Position numbers and translations under genes: made by a program
Source: a virus
Direction: 5' to 3' (one strand)
DNA length: 64,000 bases
Virus record (IMG/VR): IMGVR_UViG_3300028908_000006
Span: 26,339 to 90,338 of that record
The notes under the pieces: generated by a model
What the model saw: the letters and a program-made list of their open reading frames with translations, nothing else
What the model was told of the DNA's origin: nothing
Database searches by the model: none
Shown here: positions 15,914-22,858 of the stretch, piece after piece
How positions within the stretch are numbered: position 1 is the stretch's first letter
How the letters are laid out: every line of letters begins with the position of its first letter

Positions 15914-17006
15914 GTTAAAACTTTACTCATTTCCCCTCGTTACAATCGAAACTTATGCCACATGCATCCTATCATCCTAGCCATCTTAGCCACACCACCA
16001 CAACGACAAAAAGCGTACTTACAAAACACCACTATTATCCTTCCCTACCAAACAAGCAAGTGAGAATGAGTCTCAGTAGCTAGTTAAGTGTGTTGGTCCT
16101 TAGTTACTTAGAGACGTAGAAGGCAAGAAGCGCACCCAAAAGAAAGAGAGACAAGCTACAAAACAGGCCAGACAAGAAGGAAGTGTGTAGCTGCTAGTGA
16201 ATCTGAGATACAGTAGAGGCAAGGCGTTTTTGTGGGAGTGGCGAATTTTTCTGGGAGAAGGGGAGGGGCGTGTCTGGGCCATAGCTCCATACAAGTATTT
16301 ACAAGTATTTTATGCAGGTATATTTTATCCTGTAACTGTATCCTACAATCACATAATAATCCCTTTATATATTGTATAGATGGTATCCTGGATGTAAAAC
16401 AGTTTTATTGTGGTTTGGCGTGTGGGAAATCTCTTGTCTCTGTGGTGTGGGTGATGGTTTGGGAGTAATTTTTCTGGGGCAGGGGTAGGGGGGATGTTTT
16501 TTAGAATAGTTTTAATTTCATTGTGGTGGCGTGGTGTTGATAGGCTATTATTTCTGGTTATCTGTTGTTATTGGTTATTATTTGCTGTTATGGCGGATTA
16601 TTGGTAGCGGAGCTGGTTTGGGGGTGGTTAGTGGTGTGGGAGAGGGTTGTGAATGGTAATTTGGCTGAAAGTGTTGATAGAGTAGGGAAAGAATAGAATT
16701 TGTCATTTGAATTCTCCTAGGGGGAAAGTAAAGGGAGAGGGCTGGAATTTTGTGCAGTATAGTGCGTGGAGTGCTCAAAATTTCTTTCGAAATCTATTGT
16801 TTTCTGCTTGGTGGCTATGGGTGTGATTTCACGATGGTCCATTTTTCTGCTAGGGATTGGAATAAGCTGGAACCATTGATAGCCAACGGATTGCTGGAAA
16901 TGTAGTAAAATGAATGGCGATTCAGTTATGATCTGCTTGGGTAGATAAGATAACAAACAAGAGATGGTTAGTCTATACCTGGGTATTCTTGGTAGTGGTA
17001 TATCCT
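15914..17006. other. Long non-coding divergent region, candidate replication origin
   Basis: No convincing gene in about 1.1 kb. The + strand is C-rich and G-poor up to about 16.08 kb and G/T-rich from about 16.2 kb, so composition flips where gene direction flips. Four G-runs at 16253-16278 fit a quadruplex motif, and three more lie at 16476-16493. Both follow an AATTTTTCTGGG repeat. Between them lies an AT-rich stretch (about 16285-16385) containing the direct repeat ACAAGTATTT (twice near 16290-16310). Repeated GGTTATT/CTGTTAT elements occur at 16545-16605. Confidence 0.45.
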
Positions 17007-17242
17007 TATGGGCATAATTATGCCCATAGAGGAAATGGTCATTTTTATGCACATAAAACCATGACCAACAATATGGGCAATAATATGCCCATAAGCTATG
17101 TAGGTATTTTTATGGATGCTTTTATGCCCATAATCCGTATGGGTAATATTATGCCCATAAAGTTAATGGCCGTAAAAATGCCCATACTTGACAAGGGGTA
17201 TAATTATGGGTATTTTAAGGTATGGGCATAAAAATGGTCATA
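17007..17242. repeat. Array of about eight 22-bp palindromic operator-like sites
   Basis: The best copy (17007-17028) is a perfect 22-bp palindrome with half-site TATGGGCATAA. Related 22-bp copies start at 17034, 17072, 17111, 17138, 17165 and 17221, plus a half-site at 17205. Start-to-start spacings are 27, 38, 39, 27 and 27 bp. The last sites overlap the promoter at 17188-17216. This looks like an operator array for cooperative binding of a dimeric repressor, or iterons of an origin. Confidence 0.75.
17188..17216 (+). promoter_or_regulatory. Rightward promoter within the operator array
   Basis: TTGACA (17188-17193) and TATTTT (17211-17216) are 17 nt apart, giving a start near 17223 and a leader of about 45 nt before the ATG at 17270. 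Palindromic sites lie directly upstream, across the -10 box and downstream, so binding there should control this promoter. Confidence 0.65.
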
Positions 17243-17269
17243 GATACCACATAAAAGGAGGGTCTGTTT

Positions 17270-17560
17270 ATGAAACCATACAAGGTATTGATTGATGAGA
17301 ATCTGGTTCGGTTGGTTCCAAGAAGGAAGCTGAGTGAGTGGGTGCGGGAAGGGCTACTCTGGCGGATTGGTGTGGCTTATGGGATTTCTGATTTTGGGAA
17401 ACTGCTCGAGATGGTGGAAAGTGATGCTGCGTTTCAGGGAGTGCCTGAAGAGTTGCGGGCCAGGCTTTGTGTTTTAGCCACTAAGCTCTTGCTCAAGAAG
17501 TATGGTGCTGATAAACTTATGTCTATGCTTGGAATCGAAAAGGAGGTAAGCCATGATTAA
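17270..17560 (+). CDS. Hypothetical protein, 96 aa, first rightward gene
   Basis: Helical protein (KLSEWVREGLLWRIGVAYGISDFGKLLEMV) with no named family. The fold could be a small DNA-binding or adaptor domain. It follows the operator-controlled promoter with AAAGGAGGGTC before the ATG, so it is a candidate product or regulator of that control circuit. The last 8 bp overlap the next gene. Confidence 0.6.
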   Translation: MKPYKVLIDENLVRLVPRRKLSEWVREGLLWRIGVAYGISDFGKLLEMVESDAAFQGVPEELRARLCVLATKLLLKKYGADKLMSMLGIEKEVSHD

Positions 17561-17978
17561 GCCTGGAGACCTGGTTGTTTTTGATGGTTACTATTATGAC
17601 AATAAGGAAAAGAAGGTTGGGGCCTATCTTGGAGAAGCTACGGTATCTGGTACAGAATCTCCCAAGTATCATGTCGTGGTTCCACTCTCAGGTTTTGTAG
17701 AAGAGAAAGACCTTTCAAAAGTCCTTGTTGAAAAGAAAGTGGATTTAAATACCTGCAAAAAGCTCAACGATAGAGAAGTGTATTACCGTACTTTGTTAGT
17801 TCCAGAGATCTGGCCGATTGACGATTTTGATGTCCAGATTCGTGTAAGAGTTTATGGCACGGTAAATATTCCTCTGGAAAGAGCCCATGAGTTACCTTCT
17901 TTGGATCTTCTTGCTGATGTCTGTGAGCTTAAGGTCTTGGTCAAAGACAAACTTACTTCTCAAGGCCAAGAGAGCTAG
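17553..17978 (+). CDS. Hypothetical protein, 141 aa
   Basis: Begins KPGDLVVFDGYYYDNKEKKVGAY, a small beta-barrel-like start seen in many phage proteins of unknown role, followed by more beta strands and a helical C-terminus. AAAGGAGGTAAGCC precedes the ATG. No family recognised. Confidence 0.55.
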   Translation: MIKPGDLVVFDGYYYDNKEKKVGAYLGEATVSGTESPKYHVVVPLSGFVEEKDLSKVLVEKKVDLNTCKKLNDREVYYRTLLVPEIWPIDDFDVQIRVRVYGTVNIPLERAHELPSLDLLADVCELKVLVKDKLTSQGQES

Positions 17979-17996
17979 TGATTGGAGGTGGCCAAA

Positions 17997-18095
17997 ATGA
18001 AACCCAATGAGTGGTTTGAAAGAAAACTTTCCGAGGCCCGTGAAACTATAGAAAACAAAACAGAAAAAGTTAAAGAAAAAAATGGAGGTGAATAA
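17997..18095 (+). CDS. Small charged protein, 32 aa
   Basis: A 32-codon frame (MKPNEWFERKLSEARETIEN...) is almost all Lys/Glu helix. GGAGGTGGCCAAA precedes the ATG, and its TAA overlaps the next start (TAATG). These junctions support a real translated gene. Confidence 0.5.
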   Translation: MKPNEWFERKLSEARETIENKTEKVKEKNGGE

Positions 18096-18466
18096 TGGAA
18101 AAGTTTGTAAGCTACAAATGGTTTGGTGGGAAAGTATCAGGCACCAGGGATTGGGAGCTTGAAACGTTTATGGGAGCAGTCCCATTCATGGGGACGACAT
18201 CGTTTGATTCTGGTTTTGAGACAATACAGATAGATTTCCCTGTATCCATGTTGATTCATGTTAAGCTCGAATTCGGATGTCTCGTGTTCGTTTTCAAAGA
18301 CAAACTTCAGTTCCTGTATGCAGAAACAGAAAACAGCAGGACCACCGTGCGATCCATGATGGTGTTCAATAAGATAACAGTCCCGGTTGTAAGGGATATT
18401 AAAGGCCTCGAAAAAGAATTGTCTTCTCTTGGGATACAGTTTGTTGGGAGGATAAAAGATGGCTAG
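18095..18466 (+). CDS. Hypothetical protein, 123 aa
   Basis: Beta-rich soluble protein with no family recognised. AATGGAGGTGAATA lies before the ATG. The end overlaps the following zinc-ribbon gene by 8 bp. Confidence 0.55.
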   Translation: MEKFVSYKWFGGKVSGTRDWELETFMGAVPFMGTTSFDSGFETIQIDFPVSMLIHVKLEFGCLVFVFKDKLQFLYAETENSRTTVRSMMVFNKITVPVVRDIKGLEKELSSLGIQFVGRIKDG

Positions 18467-18632
18467 TCTCAAGGATCTCCCATGTCGTGTATGTGGGGAG
18501 GAGGTAAAAGTTGACCGTAAGGCAATTTCTGTGATATGTGGTTCTTGCTCACAAAAGCTTGTCAATTATATCAGGCGCAAAGAGGAAGAAGCCCTTGAAA
18601 AACAAAAAAGGAAAAGGAGATCCGCCAGATGA
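18459..18632 (+). CDS. Small zinc-ribbon protein with basic tail, 57 aa
   Basis: CRVCG (9-13) and CGSC (27-30) form a CxxC-x14-CxxC zinc ribbon, followed by a Lys/Arg/Glu-rich helix. GGGAGGATAAAAG precedes the ATG, and the stop overlaps the HTH gene start (ATGA). Probably a nucleic-acid-binding or transcription-related accessory protein. Confidence 0.55.
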   Translation: MASLKDLPCRVCGEEVKVDRKAISVICGSCSQKLVNYIRRKEEEALEKQKRKRRSAR

Positions 18633-18856
18633 CCATCCAGGAGATCAAGAAGCTTCTGTGGCAGGCTACCAGAGAGAAATTCCTGATGTCAGGGAAGACG
18701 TATGAGGAGATAGCCAGAGAGATGGGTGTTACTAGACAATGGGTATGGCAGGTCATCGGCCCTCACTTCAAGGAAAATATCTTGCTTGAAACCCTGGATG
18801 AGTTTGCATCCCATTTTGGGATCAAATGTAATTACAAAATTGAAATGGAGGGGTGA
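18629..18856 (+). CDS. Helix-turn-helix DNA-binding protein, 75 aa
   Basis: TYEEIAREMGVTRQWVWQVI (about 24-43) is a clear helix-turn-helix of the Xre/sigma region 4 type, preceded by a basic helix and followed by a short C-terminal domain. It could be the factor binding the 22-bp palindromes about 1.4 kb upstream, but no sequence evidence links them. Confidence 0.65.
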   Translation: MTIQEIKKLLWQATREKFLMSGKTYEEIAREMGVTRQWVWQVIGPHFKENILLETLDEFASHFGIKCNYKIEMEG

Positions 18857-18858
18857 GA

Positions 18859-19197
18859 ATGAGAAGTGTTATGCTTGCTTTGTTATTTATGGTATTGTGT
18901 ATCGGTCAAGGATTCTGTGGTCCGTATTGTGAGATTGTGGGTGACTTTGTAACAAACGCATACCGTATGGGCTACAACACGAATAGAGACTGTGCTCGTT
19001 TTGGGGAGTTCTTTTACAGAAGCTTGAGGAGAGCGTCTATTGAGGATGCGGCTTATTTTTCTGACCTTGCAAGCAAGGCCTGTGCAATGGGCCGGCTCGA
19101 TAGGATAGCTGGCCGTGGTTCCAGGGAAGACTACGTTAGGATGGTCGTTGTTGATAGATGCAATATGATCGAAGCAGCCAAGAACAAGAAGAAATAA
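18859..19197 (+). CDS. Secreted hypothetical protein, 112 aa
   Basis: MRSVMLALLFMVLCIGQGFCG is a typical signal peptide, cleaved near FCG. The mature part contains several Cys (YCEIVGDFV, RDCARFG, KACAMG, RCNMIE), suggesting disulphides in the periplasm. The ATG at 18859 has GGAGGGGTGAGA upstream. Family unknown; a superinfection-exclusion or envelope role is conceivable. Confidence 0.6.
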   Translation: MRSVMLALLFMVLCIGQGFCGPYCEIVGDFVTNAYRMGYNTNRDCARFGEFFYRSLRRASIEDAAYFSDLASKACAMGRLDRIAGRGSREDYVRMVVVDRCNMIEAAKNKKK

Positions 19198-19198
19198 C

Positions 19199-19227
19199 TT
19201 GACATTTGTTTTGCTGGTTATTATTCT
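19199..19227 (+). promoter_or_regulatory. Rightward promoter
   Basis: TTGACA (19199-19204) and TATTCT (19222-19227), 17 nt apart, give a start near 19234, about 25 nt before the HTH gene ATG. It overlaps the stop codon of the secreted-protein gene. Confidence 0.65.
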
Positions 19228-19258
19228 TTGTAGAAAAACACGAGAAGGAGGTTTGGTT

Positions 19259-19489
19259 ATGGGTAGGAAGAGGTCTCGTAACATCACCAAGGATGATGTC
19301 AGGTTTGTTTACGAAAACTATGGCAGGATGACCCATCGCCAGATGGCTGAGCAGCTTGGTATCTCCTACTATCAGGTGGCCAGGATTGTTAATAGTTTGC
19401 GGCAAAAAGGAGTCGACCTTCCCACACTCAGGGCGTCCAGGAACCCAATAGATGAGTTTGTGGCCGAGTTGAAGTCTGAGCAGATGTAA
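19259..19489 (+). CDS. Helix-turn-helix protein, 76 aa
   Basis: MTHRQMAEQLGISYYQVARI (about 24-43) is a strong helix-turn-helix resembling the DNA-binding half of resolvase or MarR-like small regulators. It has its own promoter (19199-19227), GAAGGAGGTTTGGTT before the ATG, and a strong terminator. The monocistronic layout suits a regulator needed at a defined level. Confidence 0.65.
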   Translation: MGRKRSRNITKDDVRFVYENYGRMTHRQMAEQLGISYYQVARIVNSLRQKGVDLPTLRASRNPIDEFVAELKSEQM

Positions 19490-19514
19490 TCCTGGTGAGG
19501 TTGAAGGGATGTGG

Positions 19515-19548
19515 AAAGGCCCGGGGCATCTCTTCCCGGGCCTTTTTT
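19515..19548 (+). terminator. Intrinsic terminator
   Basis: Stem AAAGGCCCGGG/CCCGGGCCTTT (19515-19525 with 19535-19545) is followed by TTTTTT. It ends the 19259-19489 transcript and lies just before the convergent gene at 19551. Confidence 0.88.
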
Positions 19549-19550
19549 GT

Positions 19551-19859
19551 TTATGCTTTTCCCGGTTTGATGATTGGCTTTGATTCGATTACAAGCCCGC
19601 TGGTGATCTTGACGTATTCCTTTACAAGCTCCTTGTTTATATCTGGTTCTCTCACAATAGCTGTCACATGATCTTTGTTCACCTTGATGGTTGTATTTTG
19701 TTCTGCTCCAACTATAAAACTCTGAAATGCAATCCCAATCCTCCCATCCGGTGTTGGTTGCAAGAAGATGGACATGGGTTGTTTGAGCTTATAAATATCA
19801 CCCTCTGTCCTGCCAATAACTGTCTCCCCTGAAATAAGCCTTAGCAAAACAAACATCAA
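19551..19859 (-). CDS. Sm-like (LSm/Hfq-fold) phage protein, 102 aa
   Basis: FVLLRLISGETVIGRTEG...YKLKQPMSIFLQP, then an I-A-F-Q-SFIVGA segment and NKDHVTAIVREP, match the small beta-barrel of Sm-like proteins described from cyanophage-type sequences, including the long C-terminal tail. Sm proteins form rings that bind RNA. This could be a phage RNA chaperone, relevant to a phage that also encodes Ro60 and Y-RNA-like folds. Assignment is by recalled pattern. Confidence 0.5.
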   Translation of the reverse strand: MMFVLLRLISGETVIGRTEGDIYKLKQPMSIFLQPTPDGRIGIAFQSFIVGAEQNTTIKVNKDHVTAIVREPDINKELVKEYVKITSGLVIESKPIIKPGKA

Positions 19860-20461
19860 AACCTCCTTGTATCTAATTTGAATTGTATTGTAAAGTTACC
19901 TGAAAACAGGTTATAGATGACGTTTACAATGCTATCGGTAATGTGTTTTCTCTTGTAGTCTATCAAGAACGGGTATTCATCTGCTATCTTTCTGACGAAA
20001 TCGTCAAATGTGATGTCTGAAACGAGTTTATTGCCTGTATGCTCCAGAAGCAAGCAGGATCTGATGAATCCGAATCCAAGCCCAATGAGGGGCCCGTATC
20101 CAGGATTTCTGGCCTCTTCTTCAGACTCAAATACAATCTCTATCGTAAGCAATGACCACAAGGCGCTATTGTGTAGATGAGTGCTTTCGTGGTCTATGTA
20201 AAAATCATAGGAAGCAAAGGCGTCCCTGGCCATCATTCTCAGAATATCGAGGGTTGCCTCATCATCCCTGTAACTCATTACTTTCTTTTCATCCACTCGA
20301 ATTTCTATCATCTTGTTTTCCTCATAGTGTCGATGACTGGTTGCCACGTATATTATTTGAGAAAATTCCCTTTCATTGTTTAAATCAAGTCTTGATCCAA
20401 CATAAAGCCTGTTATTTACCTTACTTACTATTTCTGAGACTTTGTTCTGTATAGGAGTCAT
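19856..20461 (-). CDS. Hypothetical protein, 201 aa
   Basis: Mixed alpha/beta protein with no family recognised. HxxxxHxH-like residues (IDHESTHLHNSALW, about 98-111) could bind metal, but no known motif is complete. It overlaps the Sm-like gene by 4 bp (ATGA), so the two are coupled. CAAAGGAGGTTTCC precedes the ATG. Confidence 0.55.
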   Translation of the reverse strand: MTPIQNKVSEIVSKVNNRLYVGSRLDLNNEREFSQIIYVATSHRHYEENKMIEIRVDEKKVMSYRDDEATLDILRMMARDAFASYDFYIDHESTHLHNSALWSLLTIEIVFESEEEARNPGYGPLIGLGFGFIRSCLLLEHTGNKLVSDITFDDFVRKIADEYPFLIDYKRKHITDSIVNVIYNLFSGNFTIQFKLDTRRF

Positions 20462-20487
20462 TTGGAAACCTCCTTTGTCCCGATCGT

Positions 20488-20564
20488 TGGAGCCGGTGGA
20501 GGGACTCGAACCCTCAACCTATGGATTACAAATCCATTGCTCTACCAAATTGAGCTACACCGGC
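20488..20564 (-). tRNA. tRNA-Thr (anticodon TGT)
   Basis: Acceptor GCCGGTG/CACCGGC, a D-arm with GTAGCTCAATTTGGTAGAGC, an anticodon stem-loop with loop TTTGTAA (anticodon TGT at 20528-20530) and a T-arm GAGGGTTCGAGTCCCTC form a complete cloverleaf. CCA is encoded at the 3' end. It may offset demand for ACA codons in the phage genes. Confidence 0.95.
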
Positions 20565-20617
20565 TTTTCAAACGCTGAATAACATTTTATAATCCAATCA
20601 AAAACGGAGGTGATCTT

Positions 20618-20980
20618 ATGGTGCGTGGCGAAACAATAACAGTATCAGCCATTGGATGTTCTTATTTTCCTCTCACTTCCATCGATGTCATCAAAAACTT
20701 CCTTATTAACACAGTTAAACTGCTTGGTATGACTCCTGTAGATGACACTCTCACCATAAGAACCTTTCCAACCCTTGATGGTAGAGGAGACTATGGTATC
20801 TCTGGATTTTTGATTTTAACAGAATCCCACATCTCTGTCCATACATGGCCCCAGGAAAAATTCATCAGGGTAGAGTTCTCGTCCTGTAAACCTCAGGATG
20901 AAAGTGAAAAGATCATAGAATCGTGCATAGAGGCTACATTCATCCCGGATTCCATGAAAACCATGAAATTGAGATGGTGA
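20618..20980 (+). CDS. speH: Pyruvoyl-dependent S-adenosylmethionine decarboxylase family protein (SpeH/SpeD)
   Basis: 120-residue proenzyme-type AdoMet decarboxylase. TESHISVHTWP (68-78) holds the self-cleaving Glu-Ser site, with Ser70 as the pyruvoyl precursor and His75 as the processing residue. Cys90 lies exactly 20 residues after Ser70, as in Thermotoga AdoMetDC (Ser63/His68/Cys83). The canonical product is decarboxylated AdoMet for spermidine synthesis. Some phage homologues are reported to decarboxylate ornithine or arginine instead, so the substrate is uncertain. AACGGAGGTGATCTT precedes the ATG. Confidence 0.85.
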   Translation: MVRGETITVSAIGCSYFPLTSIDVIKNFLINTVKLLGMTPVDDTLTIRTFPTLDGRGDYGISGFLILTESHISVHTWPQEKFIRVEFSSCKPQDESEKIIESCIEATFIPDSMKTMKLRW

Positions 20981-20981
20981 C

Positions 20982-21158
20982 TCAATCGTCATTATTCAGA
21001 AACTCTCTCTGTAAGAACTTTTCATGGCGTTCAAGGGCTGTAATGAATTTCTTGTTTCTTTTGAGATGTTGTATCTTGACATGAGACCGATGTCCTAGTA
21101 AATTGAAGAGGTAACGAGGAAGCTTCTTTTTTGATCTTGGGCTCCTGTATTTAGGCAT
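20982..21158 (-). CDS. Small basic hypothetical protein, 58 aa
   Basis: From ATG 21158 the product (MPKYRSPRSKKKLPRYLF...) is highly basic and helical. Its stop is 1 bp from the convergent stop of the decarboxylase gene, as expected for a real compact gene. No Shine-Dalgarno sequence is visible. A longer frame to 21281 would overlap the next rightward gene. Confidence 0.45.
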   Translation of the reverse strand: MPKYRSPRSKKKLPRYLFNLLGHRSHVKIQHLKRNKKFITALERHEKFLQREFLNNDD

Positions 21159-21189
21159 CACAAAAAATGAGTTAGCATAGGAGGATTCG

Positions 21190-21654
21190 ATGCAGCAGGA
21201 TGTTTCTATCATTGAAAGGTTCAATTTTTCTGGGAGTGACATCCCAAAGACGTTCATGGATCTTGAGAAGTGTATCGGCAAGAGCTATGAGAATGAGAGG
21301 GAACGTGCACTTGTCTCCATTGTTTTGACTGTAAGTTTTTCAGTTGCATCCAACAAGCACCCATCTTTCATCCTCATGAAGGGGCTCCTCTCAAAGGATG
21401 GCGTGACCTACACCTACAATGATATTGCCTGGCGTATCTATGATTTTTTGACGAAATGTATCTCTTATCTTCGGAAAAGAGAATATGAGCGTTATGTCGT
21501 TTCCATCATACAGGAGCTTCTTGCCCTTGATGACATGGATTTCCAGCAGCTGATTAGCGTAGCTCAGTTGCTGGGGGCAATTAAGGAAGACCTCAACATC
21601 AATGATAAGATGGATTTGAATAGGGTCTTTACTGAAAACAAGAAACCAATCTAA
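21190..21654 (+). CDS. Hypothetical helical protein, 154 aa
   Basis: All-helical protein with no family recognised. The ATG has ATAGGAGGATTCG upstream. It lies between the decarboxylase and tRNA-Met genes. Confidence 0.55.
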   Translation: MQQDVSIIERFNFSGSDIPKTFMDLEKCIGKSYENERERALVSIVLTVSFSVASNKHPSFILMKGLLSKDGVTYTYNDIAWRIYDFLTKCISYLRKREYERYVVSIIQELLALDDMDFQQLISVAQLLGAIKEDLNINDKMDLNRVFTENKKPI

Positions 21655-21667
21655 TCTATTCTCGTGT

Positions 21668-21741
21668 GGGCCTGTAGCTCAGCTGGTTAGAGCCACCGGC
21701 TCATAACCGGTAGGTCCCTGGTTCAAGTCCAGGCAGGCCCA
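21668..21741 (+). tRNA. tRNA-Met (anticodon CAT)
   Basis: Acceptor GGGCCTG/CAGGCCC, a D-arm with GTAGCTCAGCTGGTTAGAGC, the anticodon arm ACCGG-CTCATAA-CCGGT (anticodon CAT at 21702-21704) and the T-arm CCTGGTTCAAGTCCAGG are complete. CCA is not encoded. An elongator Met identity is likely; an Ile2 (lysidine) identity cannot be excluded from sequence alone. Confidence 0.95.
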
Positions 21742-21742
21742 C

Positions 21743-22561
21743 TCAAGTCAAAAACCTTACATTAGCATCTAAATTATCACCACGTCTGAAGAATTCGATA
21801 GCCACCGTCCCTGTCACGTTTGGTGGGTAACCGGCCTTTTCTTCATAATCACTTGCATCTGATCTTGATTTTCTGAAACCAGCTATCCTTATCAACCAGC
21901 GTGTTTTTTCAATAAGAGATGTGCCGTTGAGGTTAAGAGAAACTACCCTTTCAGGGGCGGCCATCATATCGTGGGCATGGCCGGCTATGTATATGTCAGC
22001 ATCAAAATTTTTACTCATGAGGGATAATCTGTTGAGTTTGTTGCCTTTGTATAACCCACCTCCGAAGCCGTGGCTCAGATAAAGGCTTGCTGAAAATCTG
22101 CTTTTCTTTCCAAAGAAGAGCTTTACAAGGGCCTCGTATGGATATGAGTTTTGTTTTATTCCCAGACGTTCCGCTATTATAGCTACTATATCAACCCCGA
22201 CAGTTTTCCTGTATTTGTCATCATGGTTTCCACTTAACATCAGAAGCAGCTTGTCCTTTATAGGGGAGAACTCCTCTACGATGAGATCTATGGTGGCTGT
22301 AATTATATCCCCTGCTCTGTTCTTGAGATAGCGATTCAATAACTTGCCATCATATCTGCGGTCCCCAGGGGGGATGAACTCTCCCATATCACCAAGACAG
22401 ATCCAGTAACAGGATGGTGTCTCTTTGATGAATGTCTTTACCCTCTCCCAGGATTGATGGTCGTGGGCTATACTGCCAAAGTGAGTGTCTGATACAGGCA
22501 CTATGGTTATAGGCTTGGTGGTGGTTGGCGTTTCTGGTATCCTTATCTGAAAGCAATCCAT
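21743..22561 (-). CDS. Calcineurin-like metallophosphoesterase, 272 aa
   Basis: The dinuclear-metal motifs appear in order: SDTHFGS (D25, H27), LGDMGE (56-61), SGNHDD (110-115), LSHGFGG (about 163-169) and GHAHDM (about 195-200). Family members cleave phosphomonoesters, diesters or DNA ends (Mre11/SbcD-like, YfcE-like). Here the substrate is unknown. It ends 1 nt after tRNA-Met on the opposite strand, and its start is only 12 bp from the divergent zinc-finger gene with no clear ribosome-binding site. Confidence 0.82.
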   Translation of the reverse strand: MDCFQIRIPETPTTTKPITIVPVSDTHFGSIAHDHQSWERVKTFIKETPSCYWICLGDMGEFIPPGDRRYDGKLLNRYLKNRAGDIITATIDLIVEEFSPIKDKLLLMLSGNHDDKYRKTVGVDIVAIIAERLGIKQNSYPYEALVKLFFGKKSRFSASLYLSHGFGGGLYKGNKLNRLSLMSKNFDADIYIAGHAHDMMAAPERVVSLNLNGTSLIEKTRWLIRIAGFRKSRSDASDYEEKAGYPPNVTGTVAIEFFRRGDNLDANVRFLT

Positions 22562-22573
22562 TTGTGAGGGGGA

Positions 22574-22858
22574 ATGTTAGTGAAGGAGAAGATACTTTCC
22601 TTGATACCAAAGGAAAAGCAAGGAGCTATTGTTGGTGATGAATTGTTTTTCGAATGCCCCAATCCTGAACATGATGATGAAAACTATACGAACTGTTCTA
22701 TAAACTTGAAAACAGGCCTGTATTATTGCTTTGTGTGTGGAGAGAAAGGCAACTTGAAGAAACTAAGTCGCATTTACAAATCGTCATCTAACAATATGGA
22801 GTATGATCCATTCAAGCCCGCTAAACAGGGCGTCAAACGAAGCTGGAGAATATGGTGA
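22574..22858 (+). CDS. Primase-type (CHC2) zinc-finger protein, 94 aa
   Basis: FECPNPEHDDENYTNCSINL (26-45) followed by GLYYCFVCGEKGNL fits the DnaG zinc-binding domain pattern (C-x4-H...C-x2-C). No TOPRIM primase domain follows, so this is a free-standing zinc-binding module. It could act in trans with a primase encoded elsewhere, or have been repurposed for head gene control. GAGGGGGA precedes the ATG, and the end overlaps the portal gene by 7 bp. Confidence 0.7.
   Translation: MLVKEKILSLIPKEKQGAIVGDELFFECPNPEHDDENYTNCSINLKTGLYYCFVCGEKGNLKKLSRIYKSSSNNMEYDPFKPAKQGVKRSWRIW

Noticed and set aside
16578-17052. Leftward open frames of 66 and 111 codons in the long intergenic region
   Set aside because: They run through the G/T-rich tract and the palindrome array, have low-complexity Pro/Thr/Ser/His composition, and have no ribosome-binding site.
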